A DNA stretch of 64,000 nt. Origin: Rhizobium tropici CIAT 899. GTDB taxonomy: Bacteria; Pseudomonadota; Alphaproteobacteria; Rhizobiales; Rhizobiaceae. The notes under the pieces were generated by a model. It made no database searches, was not told the DNA's origin, and was given only the letters and a program-made list of their open reading frames with translations. Location: the NCBI RefSeq assembly GCF_000330885.1, contig NC_020060.1:128140-192139 (forward strand), written 5' to 3'. Numbering within the stretch: position 1 is the stretch's first letter; each line of letters opens with the position of its first letter. This document shows, piece by piece, positions 33,469-43,287 of this stretch. Position numbers and translations under genes: made by a program.

Positions 33469-34467
33469 TCAGTCCAACAGGCTAAGATGTAGTGGCTCAG
33501 GAAAATACGCGAAGCCCTCTCCCGCTATGCCAACGTGCCCGTAGCCCGGCCATGGGAAGTGGTAGGACATGAAGGGTATTCTATTGGAGGCCAGCATTTT
33601 CAGAATGCGCACACGCGATTGAGCTGACAGTTTGGGATCGGTATCGAACGCAAATTCCATCAAAGGCTTTTCGAACAGAAGCACAGGATGATGAGTGAGG
33701 TCGCCGCCATAGCACATTGTCTTTCCTGCTGACTCAATCATAAAGCAGCTATGGCCGAGTGTGTGTCCAGGAGCGCTAATGGCATGAATACCAGGAAGAA
33801 ACTCTTGTTCGTCCTGGAAAAAAACCATGCGGTCCCGCACGGGTTTGAGGTTGTGGATCGCGGCTTTAACTAGACCGTTGAGATCGCCTCCAAGTTTTTT
33901 CTCGTCGGTCCAGAAATCGTAGTCGGTTTGGCTGATGTACACCTGGGCATTTGGAAACGTTGGTTTCCCGTCGTCGCCCCAGATTCCGCCGACGTGGTCC
34001 CAATGAGCATGCGAACAGACGACAGCGTCAATATCTTCCAGCGCAATATTCGCGGCGGCCAAGCAAGACTTGAGACGGCCAGTCGTCGGGCCAAATTGCT
34101 TAAGCGATCCCATCCCCGTGTCGAACAAAATCAGCTTGCCACCGATGTTTACGACAGGTGCGTTCTGAGCGAGAACGACCTCATCCGTGGGCAGGAAGCT
34201 GTGGTTTAGCATGGATCTTATCTCGTCGGCCGGCACGCCGAGAAAGCTTTGTGTCGGGTCGCCGAGCGGAAGTGGGCCGTCTGATACGATGGTTACCTGG
34301 GCGTCCCCAATGGCAAATCGATAAAAGTCCGGAGCTTGTGCCCCGGAAACGGGGCTCGCCCCAGCGTGAGCCGCTACACTGTTCGCACCCAAAACGGCTC
34401 CACTCAAAGCAGCTCCCCCTGCCAATAGTAAGTTGCGGCGGTCGATCTCGAAACGTTCATTTCCCAT
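33469..34467 (-). CDS. Tat-exported metallo-beta-lactamase-fold hydrolase
   Basis: A 332-residue MBL-fold protein with an N-terminal Tat signal (DRRNLLLAGGAALSGAVLG, residues 8-26). Metal motif CSHAHWDHVGG, then APGHTLGHSCF, YGGDLTHHPV and the C-terminal SYHFPWPGYGH. ATG 34467 follows GGGGAGGAGTGAA; the longer frame upstream is rejected because it would hide the signal. It is a paralogue of the cytoplasmic 26032-26925 protein. It stands alone, with about 600 bases of non-coding sequence upstream and no copy of the regulon operator seen. Confidence 0.87.
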   Translation of the reverse strand: MGNERFEIDRRNLLLAGGAALSGAVLGANSVAAHAGASPVSGAQAPDFYRFAIGDAQVTIVSDGPLPLGDPTQSFLGVPADEIRSMLNHSFLPTDEVVLAQNAPVVNIGGKLILFDTGMGSLKQFGPTTGRLKSCLAAANIALEDIDAVVCSHAHWDHVGGIWGDDGKPTFPNAQVYISQTDYDFWTDEKKLGGDLNGLVKAAIHNLKPVRDRMVFFQDEQEFLPGIHAISAPGHTLGHSCFMIESAGKTMCYGGDLTHHPVLLFEKPLMEFAFDTDPKLSAQSRVRILKMLASNRIPFMSYHFPWPGYGHVGIAGEGFAYFPEPLHLSLLD

Positions 34468-35081
34468 TTCACTCCTCCCCATTTGTAAAAATGCGTCTGC
34501 AGACCGCGCTTGTCTTGCGACGGATTTCGGCTTTGTCTGCATCGGAAAGGTATCAAGTGGCAGGTCTAGGACAATTGAATTGCAAGTCCATTTCAATGAG
34601 CATCGCTCAACAAATGATCTCGCTCGGACCTGCGATTCATCAATCGAAACAACCGGTTTCGGGGTACCGCGTTGGTCCGGCCATCAGATCTCGTTGGCTT
34701 TCGGTGAGTTCGAAAGAACTCTTGGCTCCCTGACTGCGGGACGCGGCTCGCATCCGAATATCGGCAAGATTATCGTGGATCGCCTTGGCTGCCTCATTGT
34801 TATGTGAGTGGCTCTGCGTCAGGTCGCCAACGGTGTTCATTAAGCGGTCGGAGGATAGATGTTACCTCTTCCCTCGAAGAGCGCACCGCTCCTGAGGAAG
34901 AAGCCACGGAAAACCGCGAGGACGTAACGATCTTCGGGTGGGCGCTACATTTCTTCCCGGGCATATTGCGGAGCCAGCAGCATGCTTCTGAAGCGCGTTG
35001 CCAGCCCGGCATTCCGCCTTATCCGACATGGTTACGACCGTAGAATGGCCGAGTTCTCTACCGGCCGCCTACGGTCGCACG
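34468..35081. other. Stretch without recognisable gene
   Basis: About 610 bases between the Tat-exported hydrolase and the end of the TRAP permease gene. Only short unconvincing frames are present. It would hold the promoter of the hydrolase and perhaps a TRAP terminator, but I see no clear signals. Confidence 0.4.
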
Positions 35082-36947
35082 TCATAGGAAGCCGATCGAG
35101 ATCCAGGGCACCGCTGCGACGATCGCAAGCCCGAGAAGCAGGGCGATCATGTACCCCCACAGCGGCTTTATGCCTTCCACTGGGTTCACACGGCCGATTG
35201 CACAGGCGGCATAATAACCGACGCCGAACGGCGGGAGGAACAAGCCCACTCCCATGGCGAGAATGACCACGATCGAATAGTGCACGTCGTGGATCCCTAA
35301 TCCCTTGGCGATCGGAAATACCAGGGGTGCGAACAGAACCACCGCGGGAATGCCTTCCAGCACGCTACCGAGCACAATGAACGCGACGATCGACACGATC
35401 ATAAAGATCGGCGCTCCCCCGGATAGACCCGCCATCGTCTGAACCAGCCCACGCGAAAAACCCGATTGAGTCAGGCACCAGGCCACAGCCGTTGCCGCCG
35501 CGATGATGAAAAGGATGGCTCCGGACAAGACCGCCGTTTCCACCAGCATCGGACCCACCCGCTTCCAGTCGAACCGGCGGTAAATGAGGAGGCCTGCCAG
35601 CAGCGAGTAGGCAATGCCGATTGTCGAGACTTCCGTGGCGGTAGCAACGCCTTCGACAACCGCTGTACGGATGATAAAAGGTAGGGCCAAAGCCGGAAGC
35701 GCAATCAGGAATGTGCGAAAGATCTCCCTGGCTGGCGGCTTGCGAAAACCCGACATGTCCTCGTTGCGATAGCGCCACCAGACGACAACGCAAAGCATCA
35801 ATCCGCAGACGAACGCCGGCAAAAGACCGCCTATGAACAGGGCCGAAATCGATACGCTCGTAACCGATCCGATGGTAATCAATACGAGGCTCGGCGGGAT
35901 CGTCTCCGTCTGCGCACCCGTAGCCGCAAGCAGGGCCACGAGATCGCCGGGCTTTGATCCTCTCGCTTTCATCTCCGGGAACAGTGCCGGGGCGACAGCA
36001 GCCATGTCGGCGGTCTTCGAACCCGATATCCCAGACACCAGATACATTGCCGCGACGAGGACGTAACACAGGCCGCCTCTGACATGTCCGAGCAAGGACG
36101 CCAGGAAGTTCAGCATCGCTTTTGCCATGCCCGTAACCTCCATCAGCATACCCAGCAGCACGAACAGCGGGACCGCTAGGAGGAGAAGATGCGACATTCC
36201 CTCATCAAGCCGACCCGCGATCACGCTTATCGGACGGCTCGTACCCAGAGCCACATAACTGATGGCAGCGAGAGCGAACACGAACGCGATTGGTACGCCG
36301 CTCAGCACACCTAGTGCGATGAAGACTACGAAGAAAAGCACGAGGTTCCAGTTGCCCATCGCCATGATCAACGGTTTCGCCGCAATCGCCAACCCTATCA
36401 AGCATGCGGCTACAAGGACCCCGATCAGGAAATCGCTCAGCGTGATGCGCTGAAGGGCATTGGTCACGCCAAGGATAAGCATCAGGCCAAGTCCGATCGG
36501 AAGACCAAAAGAACGCCATGCGACCGAAACTTCCATCGCGGGAGTGACGACCGGAACTTCATGAAGAGCGTAGGCCGTGGCCTTGGGCAGAAGAAGCACG
36601 CAGACCGAAAGGCAAAAGACAAGTGCAGCCACCTCCAGTCTTGCCCTTACGACGGGCGGCATCGCGTCCGCGATAACGCCCATCCTCATGTGCTGTCCGC
36701 GGTGAAAAGCGAGGACCGCGCCCACGATCGAAAGCCAGAGGAACAACATGGAGGCGAGCTCATCCGACCAGATGAGCGGCTCGCCCCATGCATAGCGGGC
36801 GAAGACGCCCGCCGACAGCACGAGTACCTCGACAACAACAAGTGCTGCGGCGATCAATTCAATCAGGCGCACCAGGCGCGTTTCAGCTTTCGCCAGGACT
36901 GGCCACGCGCCGATCACCGGGGGGCTGACATTTTCAGAAGTAGCCAT
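35082..36947 (-). CDS. TRAP transporter fused permease (DctQ-DctM)
   Basis: A 621-residue membrane protein. The first 170 residues are a DctQ-like small subunit (four helices; FARYAWGEPLIWSDELASMLF, FHRGQHMRMGVIADAMP); the rest is DctM, about 12 helices, with LAVPLFVLLGMLMEVTGMA, GISGSKTADMAAVAPALFPEM and FGVGYYAACA. It imports a substrate with sodium ion coupling, using the periplasmic binding protein encoded 9 bases upstream in the same operon. Fused QM subunits are common in rhizobia. Start ATG 36947. Confidence 0.92.
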   Translation of the reverse strand: MATSENVSPPVIGAWPVLAKAETRLVRLIELIAAALVVVEVLVLSAGVFARYAWGEPLIWSDELASMLFLWLSIVGAVLAFHRGQHMRMGVIADAMPPVVRARLEVAALVFCLSVCVLLLPKATAYALHEVPVVTPAMEVSVAWRSFGLPIGLGLMLILGVTNALQRITLSDFLIGVLVAACLIGLAIAAKPLIMAMGNWNLVLFFVVFIALGVLSGVPIAFVFALAAISYVALGTSRPISVIAGRLDEGMSHLLLLAVPLFVLLGMLMEVTGMAKAMLNFLASLLGHVRGGLCYVLVAAMYLVSGISGSKTADMAAVAPALFPEMKARGSKPGDLVALLAATGAQTETIPPSLVLITIGSVTSVSISALFIGGLLPAFVCGLMLCVVVWWRYRNEDMSGFRKPPAREIFRTFLIALPALALPFIIRTAVVEGVATATEVSTIGIAYSLLAGLLIYRRFDWKRVGPMLVETAVLSGAILFIIAAATAVAWCLTQSGFSRGLVQTMAGLSGGAPIFMIVSIVAFIVLGSVLEGIPAVVLFAPLVFPIAKGLGIHDVHYSIVVILAMGVGLFLPPFGVGYYAACAIGRVNPVEGIKPLWGYMIALLLGLAIVAAVPWISIGFL

Positions 36948-36956
36948 GTCAACGCC

Positions 36957-37973
36957 TCAGATCAATTTGCCCGAGGTAGACTCCAGCAACGCCCATGCTT
37001 CCTCGCCAAAACGCCCCTTCCAATCGGAGTAGAACGACGAAGCTTGCAGCGTCGCGCGGAACTTGGAAACATCGACGTCGATAAATTCAAGACCCTTGCT
37101 CGTCAGCTCTGCCTGGAGTTCGGAATTCAGCTTTTCGACATCAGCGCGTTGCACGATAGCCGAGCGATTGATCTCGGTGACGACAATGTCACGCAAGTCC
37201 TCAGGCAGCATCTCGAAGTTGTCCCGATTGGCGAGAATCCAGAAGCCGTCCCACATATGGTTGGTCCGGGAGAGATACTTTTGAACCTCGTACATCTTGG
37301 CAAAGTAAATGCCAGCGAGCGGGTTTTCGAGACCGTCGGCGACGTGGGTCTGGAGTGCGGAATAAGTTTCGCCCCATGGAATCGACGTCGGCGCGGCGCC
37401 GAGAGACTTGAAAAGCGATGTCCAGAGCGGCGCAGGAGGCACGCGGATCTTGAAGCCCTTGAGGTCCTCGGGCGACTTGATCGGTTTCCCGATCGAGGTC
37501 GTCTGCCGAAAGCCGTTGTCCCACATCTTCTCGAAGGCGATCAGGTTGACCGTCTCAAAAGCCGTCCGGATGCTCCGGCCGAGCTCACCATCCACCGACT
37601 TCCACACGTGCGCGTAGTCGGGGTAGGCAAATCCTACACCGGTGATGGCCGCCGGCGGGACGAGTGTCGCTGCGATGAGGCCTGTCTGCGCAAGAAGGTC
37701 CAGGCCACCTGATCGAAGCTGGCTGAGCATATCAGCATCGGTGCCGAGCTGGCTCGCGGGGAACACTTGAATGCTCACGCGGCCGTCTGTCTGCTGGCTG
37801 ATCTTGTCGGAAGCCTCGGTCATCCGCGTGTTGAGCGGATGATCAACCGGCATGATGTTGGCGAATTTAAACGAGAATTCAGGCGAACTCGCACGCATGA
37901 TGCGCGGTGCCGCAAGCGCGGCGGTCATCGCCACGGAACTCATAATAAGGGTACGGCGATTCATTCTGATCAT
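36957..37973 (-). CDS. TRAP transporter substrate-binding protein (DctP)
   Basis: A 338-residue DctP-type protein. N-terminal signal with twin arginine (MNRRTLIMSSVAMTAALAA). Mature part: ANIMPVDHPLNTRMTEASDKI, SPEDLKGFKIRVPPAPLW with the conserved arginine that binds a carboxylate, and GWGETYSAL-like PWGETYSALQTHVADGLENPL. This implies an organic-acid ligand such as a sugar acid. ATG 37973 follows GAGGAGGAACCA. It is the first gene of the two-gene leftward TRAP operon, divergent from the dehydrogenase at 38311. Confidence 0.92.
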   Translation of the reverse strand: MIRMNRRTLIMSSVAMTAALAAPRIMRASSPEFSFKFANIMPVDHPLNTRMTEASDKISQQTDGRVSIQVFPASQLGTDADMLSQLRSGGLDLLAQTGLIAATLVPPAAITGVGFAYPDYAHVWKSVDGELGRSIRTAFETVNLIAFEKMWDNGFRQTTSIGKPIKSPEDLKGFKIRVPPAPLWTSLFKSLGAAPTSIPWGETYSALQTHVADGLENPLAGIYFAKMYEVQKYLSRTNHMWDGFWILANRDNFEMLPEDLRDIVVTEINRSAIVQRADVEKLNSELQAELTSKGLEFIDVDVSKFRATLQASSFYSDWKGRFGEEAWALLESTSGKLI

Positions 37974-38310
37974 TGGTTCCTCCTCTAACCGTGTTGATCT
38001 ATGTCGATGTTTTTAGGAGCCTCCAGCGCAGGCGCTCTCCTCGTAAGCGTCCTCAGTTTCTTGCAGGTTGCTTAGACCTTGGACTGATGTCGCTGAAGCC
38101 GGAAGCCTCCCACTGTGCGGCTGGACGTAAATTAGGCGCTTGCGCCAAACGTCCGCAAATGAATTGCCTCCGGCCAATGGTGAGTTGAACTCAGGCGAGT
38201 TCGGCGTGACCCGCGATGGAGGCAAAGTTTTTCTAGAAGAACGCGCCAGGCAACATGAATCCAGGTCACATGTTTTTTGCGCAAACTCTTTTGATGTGGA
38301 GGAAGCCGCC
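37974..38310. promoter_or_regulatory. Divergent promoter region, TRAP operon / dehydrogenase
   Basis: About 340 bases between two divergent units. No copy of the GntR-type operator of the left half was found. No gene is supported; a longer frame of the dehydrogenase runs back through it but has no ribosome site. Confidence 0.45.
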
Positions 38311-39336
38311 ATGCTAACCGCTTTGCATGCGAGCATGGCACTCCGGTGGGATGTGCCGGCCTATGACGTGCCAGTATCGCGGAGGAGACCGGAATTGCAC
38401 CAAGCTTTAGAAACAAAGCCGAGCCCGGCACGAGGACCGGGAAAACCGACAATCGGTTTTATCGGTCTCGGCTCGATGGGATTGCCGATGGCGTCGCATC
38501 TCCTAAAAAGCGGCTTCAGGGTCAAGGGGTTTGACATCTCGGAGAATGCTCTAAGAAGCTTCGCTGACAGTGGCGGGACTGCCTATCCAGACGCTACAGA
38601 AGCGGCCAGCGAGACCGACGTCTTGATGTTGATGGTAGTCAACATCGACCAGGCGCACCAAGCCCTCTTCGAACGGGGCGCCTTGGCAAATTCAACCAGG
38701 GCCAGCGTCGTCGTCCTGATGTCAACATGCCCTCCCGGCGAGGTTGAACAGCTCGCCGAGGCCGTTATTGCTCGCGGTCACCGGTTTCTGGATGCGCCTG
38801 TTTCCGGCGGCGTCGCCGGAGCGCGCGACGCGTCGCTCTCCATCATGGTGGCTGGCGACAGGCAAACCTATGAGATGAGCCGCAATCTTTTCGACGTGCT
38901 CGGCTCCAAGATCTATTATCTCGGAGAGCGGCCTGGCCAGGCATCGGTTGCCAAAGCAGTCAACCAGTTGCTGTGCGGCGTACACTTGGCGGCAGCGGCT
39001 GAGGCGCTGTCGCTCGCCGAAAGGGCTGGCCTCGACACCTCAACGGTACTCGAGATCGTGTCCGGCTCGGCGGCCGCCAGCTGGATGCTCAACGATCGTG
39101 GCCAGCGGATGCTTCTGGAAGACCCTGAGGTAACGAGCGCGGTAGACATTTTTGTGAAAGATCTCGGTATCGTGCTTGCCGCCGGCTCCTCTGCCAGGGC
39201 CGCCCTGCCGCTCGCCTCCGTTGCGCATCAGTTCTTCCTTGCCGCGTCTGGGCAGGGGTCAGGCTCGGCAGATGACAGTCAGGTCATTCGTGCGTATCGG
39301 GGAATGACCGCGGGCCAGAAGGAGGCAAAGAAGTGA
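38311..39336 (+). CDS. 3-hydroxyisobutyrate-dehydrogenase-family oxidoreductase (threonate dehydrogenase-like)
   Basis: A 341-residue beta-hydroxyacid dehydrogenase. It begins with about 45 residues of variable sequence, then IGFIGLGSMGLPMASHLLKSGF (NAD site, near residue 48), DAPVSGGVAGARDASLSIMVAG for substrate carboxylate, and the catalytic lysine in SVAKAVNQLLCGVHLAAAAEAL. ATG 38311 follows GTGGAGGAAGCCGCC. Next to a DctP-type importer and DhaK/DhaL, a role on a four-carbon sugar acid such as L-threonate is plausible, as LtnD does; family alone does not settle it. Its stop overlaps the next start (GTGA). Confidence 0.85.
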   Translation: MLTALHASMALRWDVPAYDVPVSRRRPELHQALETKPSPARGPGKPTIGFIGLGSMGLPMASHLLKSGFRVKGFDISENALRSFADSGGTAYPDATEAASETDVLMLMVVNIDQAHQALFERGALANSTRASVVVLMSTCPPGEVEQLAEAVIARGHRFLDAPVSGGVAGARDASLSIMVAGDRQTYEMSRNLFDVLGSKIYYLGERPGQASVAKAVNQLLCGVHLAAAAEALSLAERAGLDTSTVLEIVSGSAAASWMLNDRGQRMLLEDPEVTSAVDIFVKDLGIVLAAGSSARAALPLASVAHQFFLAASGQGSGSADDSQVIRAYRGMTAGQKEAKK

Positions 39337-40181
39337 GTGCCGAGATAAAAAGCAATTACGCGCGACTGTCCGGCATCACCATGCACTACCTGACCGCAGG
39401 ATCCGGTGAGCCGCTGGTTCTCCTTCACGGGGTGCCGCAGAGTTCGCACGAATGGCGGCACGTGATCCCCTTCCTCGCGGACAAGTACGCCATCATCGCG
39501 CCGGACCTGCGGGGCCTCGGCGACACTTCCCGGCCCGCCGATGGGTACGACAAGAAAACGATTGCCGAGGACGTGTGGGAGCTTCTTTCTGAACATCTGA
39601 AGATCGATCGCTTCAATCTTGTGGGACACGACTGGGGCGGCCCGGTGGCGTTTGCCCTGGCCGCGCAGCACCGGGGGGCTGTTGGCAAGCTCGCGATCCT
39701 GGACGTTACCATTCCTGGCGATGGAGCGGACATGTCGCAAGGCGGCCGCCGTTGGCACCACCCTTTCTTCAGGACGCCGGATTTGCCGGAAGCGATGTTC
39801 CGCGGTCGCGAGCAAATCTATCTGGAATGGTTGTTTGACAATTACGGCAGCCGGGCAAACGTGCTATCTCAGGAAGACAAGAATGAGTATTTCCGTACCT
39901 ACCTGAAACCGGGTGGCCTGCGCACACTTCTCGCCTATTATCGGGGCTTTCCAACCGACGTCAAAGACAACGAGTTATTCCTCGAGAGGGATGGCAAGCT
40001 CGAAATGCCGGTCCTCGCCCTGGGCGGAGACAGTGGTTTTGGCCGCGGCATGGAGACGATGGAATCACTGCAGCGGGTGGCAAGTGACGTTCGAGGCGGA
40101 TTGATCCCGGGCTCGGGTCACTGGGTTGCGGAAGAAGCTCCCGAATTCATAGCGAACGAACTCGGGAAATTCTTCGGCTAA
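39333..40181 (+). CDS. Alpha/beta hydrolase (haloalkane dehalogenase/epoxide hydrolase-like)
   Basis: A 282-residue hydrolase. Oxyanion loop LLHGVPQSSHEWRH, nucleophile elbow VGHDWGGP (Asp near residue 106, not Ser), catalytic His in GSGHWVAEEAPE. An Asp nucleophile suggests dehalogenase or epoxide hydrolase chemistry via an alkyl-enzyme ester. GTG at 39333 overlaps the stop of the dehydrogenase by four bases, so they are translationally coupled. Substrate unknown. Confidence 0.85.
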   Translation: MSAEIKSNYARLSGITMHYLTAGSGEPLVLLHGVPQSSHEWRHVIPFLADKYAIIAPDLRGLGDTSRPADGYDKKTIAEDVWELLSEHLKIDRFNLVGHDWGGPVAFALAAQHRGAVGKLAILDVTIPGDGADMSQGGRRWHHPFFRTPDLPEAMFRGREQIYLEWLFDNYGSRANVLSQEDKNEYFRTYLKPGGLRTLLAYYRGFPTDVKDNELFLERDGKLEMPVLALGGDSGFGRGMETMESLQRVASDVRGGLIPGSGHWVAEEAPEFIANELGKFFG

Positions 40182-40252
40182 ACCACTGCCTGACGTCGGG
40201 GATGCGCGTCTGATCCACCAGTCGCGCATCACCGACCCTGATTGCGCATAAC

Positions 40253-41182
40253 TCACCTCCCGCCGACGTCGATCTCACTCGCAGAAACCGCGTCGCCAGC
40301 CAGGGTCTCTTCGATCCAACGTTTGAACAGAGCGATCTTTGGCGTTCTTGCCCTGGACCGTAAGTACACGAGACTATGGCAATTGATGCTGGGGCCTTCC
40401 AGGCCAAACGGCGCAACGAGCCTCCCGCTTTTCAGATCTTGCCGGACGAGTATGAGGCTTTCCAGGCAAACGCCAAGTCCATCCGCGGCCGCATTGATGG
40501 ACATGAAAGATCTATCGAAACGCAGCCCCCGATCCATGTTGAGCCTCACACCGTGGTCGTCGGCCCAATCCTGCCAGCGATAGAGGTTCACTTCGGAGTG
40601 GATGAGCGGAAATCTGGCGAGATCCTGCGGTGAGCGTATTCCGTTTGCGCCCTCGACCAACGATGGGGCGCACAGGACCACTATTGGCTCGGGCGGGAAG
40701 GGCTCGACGGCGATGCCAACCTCCACGGGCTGCGTTCCGTAGCGGATGTCTATATCGACGTTGCCGGTCCTGAGCTCGGCGGGGTCACCAGAAGCGTGCA
40801 GTCGAAGATCGATCTCCGGATAGCGGGCGCTAAACCGGGCGAGGCGAGGCATGAGCCACTGCGAAGCGAGACTGACAACCGAATGGATATTCAGAATGTC
40901 ACTTTTGCCCTTCTTCGTGAAATTGCGAGTAGCGCTCTCGATCCTTCGAAAGGAGGCGCTGATCTCTTCAGCGTAAGCCCTTCCCGCGTCAGTCAGCATG
41001 ATTGAACGCCCGGAGCGATGAAATAAAGCAATTCCGAGCTCCGAATCCAGCGCGGCCATTTGATGGCTCACGGCCGAGGGGCTGATGCTCAGTTCCTCGG
41101 CGGCTTTTCCAAAAGATCCAAGACGTGCGACAGCTTCCAACACCTGTAGCGATCGCAGCGAAGGAAACTCCAACGCGCTCAT
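40253..41182 (-). CDS. LysR-family transcriptional regulator (GcvA-like)
   Basis: A 309-residue regulator. N-terminal helix-turn-helix LQVLEAVARLGSFGKAAEEL then SISPSAVSHQMAALDSELG; the rest is the periplasmic-binding-like effector domain. The ATG at 41182 is chosen because GGAGGAGGGGTG precedes it. It is divergent from the isomerase-DhaK-DhaL unit and convergent with the dehydrogenase-hydrolase unit, so it is the likely regulator of this second catabolic cluster. Confidence 0.9.
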   Translation of the reverse strand: MSALEFPSLRSLQVLEAVARLGSFGKAAEELSISPSAVSHQMAALDSELGIALFHRSGRSIMLTDAGRAYAEEISASFRRIESATRNFTKKGKSDILNIHSVVSLASQWLMPRLARFSARYPEIDLRLHASGDPAELRTGNVDIDIRYGTQPVEVGIAVEPFPPEPIVVLCAPSLVEGANGIRSPQDLARFPLIHSEVNLYRWQDWADDHGVRLNMDRGLRFDRSFMSINAAADGLGVCLESLILVRQDLKSGRLVAPFGLEGPSINCHSLVYLRSRARTPKIALFKRWIEETLAGDAVSASEIDVGGR

Positions 41183-41284
41183 CACCCCTCCTCCTGTTTA
41201 TGCGTGCCTCGCCACCTTTCCTACTTGAGACATTCAGTACGCTGGAGGACGCCCTTCCTCTATATTCCATGAGGAAATTTAACG

Positions 41285-41299
41285 CAAATGATGCATTTG
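41285..41299. promoter_or_regulatory. Candidate LysR-type binding site
   Basis: CAAATG-ATG-CATTTG is a perfect inverted repeat in the region between the divergent LysR and isomerase genes, which is also AT-rich. It may be part of the LysR binding site, but many short palindromes occur by chance. Confidence 0.3.
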
Positions 41300-41411
41300 T
41301 TGAGATGGATTCATGCATTGACCGGTGGAATTCGCTTGTCCGGATGAAGCGTTTTTAACACTTTGCCCTTCGGAACGGCCTTTGCGCCGTTCTTTGCTAA
41401 GGGAGGAATGC

Positions 41412-42263
41412 ATGGCTGAACGGGTGATCTCCGTGTCCGGCGCGCCGTACGACGGGCATAGCAGAGAGGCCGCACTGGAGAGCGCGGCAACCCTCGGGTT
41501 CACGCATTTCGAGCCGGCCTTTATCGTTGGATATACAGAACCCTTCGATGAGACCGCCTTCACACCTTCCGAGATGACCAGTTGGCGCAGCGCGCTTAGG
41601 TCTTCGGGGCTCTTGTGTCATGCAATGTCGTCGCACATCGACCTCGGTTTCGAAGATTCGGTCGAAGTGTTCACGGGCCGCATGGCATTCGCCGCGGCGA
41701 TTGGAGCCAAGGTTATTGCGACCAACGCGGCTGCCCGACAGAGAGAGGCAACATTCCGTCGCAACGTCGAAACCATACTGAGAAGAGCGGAAGCCTTTGA
41801 TATCATCGTTGGCCTGGAAAACCCAGGAGACGGCAGCGATAGCCTGATCAACATCGCGCGGGACGGTATTTCTCTTGTTGAGGAATTCGGATCGCCCTTT
41901 CTAAAGCTAAATTACGACGCTGCAAACACGGCGTCACATCGACCGGACATGGACGATCTCGCAGGTGATGGAATCCTGGCGCTGCCGGAATCGGCGCACG
42001 CCCATATCAAGGATGTCCGTGAAACCGACGAAGGTTGGTTTTTCTGCGATATCGGCGACGGCAAGGTCGGGTGCGAGCGCCTCCTGGCCGCAATCGCAAA
42101 GCTCGACAGCCTCCCGGTCAGTATTGAACTTCCCTTGAGACTGCATCGCAATCGGCAGGCGCAGCCCGTTCGCCGCCAAGATCCCGTGCCGCTGTCAACG
42201 ATCGAGGACTCGCTGGCTCGGTCGCTCAAGGTCGTCCGGCGAGCGCTCAACCACAATCAATGA
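41412..42263 (+). CDS. Sugar phosphate isomerase/epimerase (xylose-isomerase-like TIM barrel)
   Basis: A 283-residue TIM-barrel protein. Metal-binding motifs: GLENPGDGSDSL (Glu), LKLNYDAANT (Asp) and SAHAHIKDVRE (His), in the right order for the AP-endonuclease-2/xylose isomerase-like fold. ATG 41412 follows GGGAGGAATGC; a longer frame begins at 41325 but lacks a ribosome site. It lies 21 bases before dhaK, so it supplies or removes a ketose for that kinase. Confidence 0.85.
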   Translation: MAERVISVSGAPYDGHSREAALESAATLGFTHFEPAFIVGYTEPFDETAFTPSEMTSWRSALRSSGLLCHAMSSHIDLGFEDSVEVFTGRMAFAAAIGAKVIATNAAARQREATFRRNVETILRRAEAFDIIVGLENPGDGSDSLINIARDGISLVEEFGSPFLKLNYDAANTASHRPDMDDLAGDGILALPESAHAHIKDVRETDEGWFFCDIGDGKVGCERLLAAIAKLDSLPVSIELPLRLHRNRQAQPVRRQDPVPLSTIEDSLARSLKVVRRALNHNQ

Positions 42264-42284
42264 CCGTGTCTGGAGGAGGACGCA

Positions 42285-43277
42285 GTGCAACGTTTTGTAA
42301 ACAACCGCGATGAGGTCGTGGAAGATACCATCAAGGGCTTTGTGAAGGCACACCGAGACATCGTGCGCCTCGCCGAAAACCAACGCGTGGTGACGGCGAT
42401 TGACCGGCCCACGCAAGGAAAAGTGGGTGTCGTAACTGGAGGTGGCTCCGGACACGAGCCTGCCTTCAGTGGCTATATAGGCCGCAACATGCTCGACGCG
42501 GTCGCGGTCGGCGAGCTGTTTTCGTCGCCAACGGCAAAGAGCTTTCATGATGCCATACGCGAAGCGAATGGTGGAAACGGCGTCGTTGTCCTCTACGGAA
42601 ATTATGCCGGAGACAACATGAACGTGAAAATGGCGATGAAACTCGCCGCGAAGGACGGCATCGAGGTTGCCACGGTGGTTGCGAACGATGACGTGTGCTC
42701 CGCCTCCGCCGAGGAGCGGGAGAAGCGCCGAGGCGTTGCCGGAGAGATCTTCATGTGGAAGGTCGGCGGAGCGAAAGCGTCGATGGGCGCCAGCCTATCC
42801 GAGGTTCGTGACGCAGCACAGAAGGCCATCGACAATTGCCGCTCGGTCGGTGTCGGATTGGGGCCGTGCACTCTTCCAGCGGTCGGACATCCGAACTTCC
42901 AGATCGAGCTTGGCACCATTGAAGTCGGTATCGGCCATCACGGCGAGCCGGGCGTGCGAGTAGAAGCGCTCAAGAGCGCATCAGAGGTCGCCAAGGATAT
43001 GTGCCAGATCGTGCTGGATGATCATGATCTCGGCTCGGGGACAGAAGTGGCCGTACTGGTATCTGGCCTTGGCGCGACACCGCTGAACGAACTTTACATT
43101 CTCTTCGACACCGTCGAGGAGGAAATCTCCGGCCGCGGCCTCAGGATCCACAAAGCGTATGTTGGTAACTACTTCACGTCTCTTGAGATGGTTGGAGCGA
43201 CTTTGACGGTCATGGCGCTCGATGAAGAGCTAAAGTCGCTACTGGAGGTCGAGGTTCGCTGCGCGGCGACGCTTTAA
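42285..43277 (+). CDS. dhaK: Dihydroxyacetone kinase, DhaK-type subunit
   Basis: A 330-residue DhaK. GGGSGHEPAFSGYIG binds the substrate and GIGHHGEPGVR carries the His that binds a ketose covalently. GTG start at 42285 after GGAGGAGGACGCA. The substrate may be dihydroxyacetone or a longer ketose such as erythrulose, as known for related catabolic kinases. DhaL follows 10 bases later. No DhaM phosphotransferase gene is in the window. Confidence 0.92.
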   Translation: MQRFVNNRDEVVEDTIKGFVKAHRDIVRLAENQRVVTAIDRPTQGKVGVVTGGGSGHEPAFSGYIGRNMLDAVAVGELFSSPTAKSFHDAIREANGGNGVVVLYGNYAGDNMNVKMAMKLAAKDGIEVATVVANDDVCSASAEEREKRRGVAGEIFMWKVGGAKASMGASLSEVRDAAQKAIDNCRSVGVGLGPCTLPAVGHPNFQIELGTIEVGIGHHGEPGVRVEALKSASEVAKDMCQIVLDDHDLGSGTEVAVLVSGLGATPLNELYILFDTVEEEISGRGLRIHKAYVGNYFTSLEMVGATLTVMALDEELKSLLEVEVRCAATL

Positions 43278-43287
43278 GGAGGGAACA

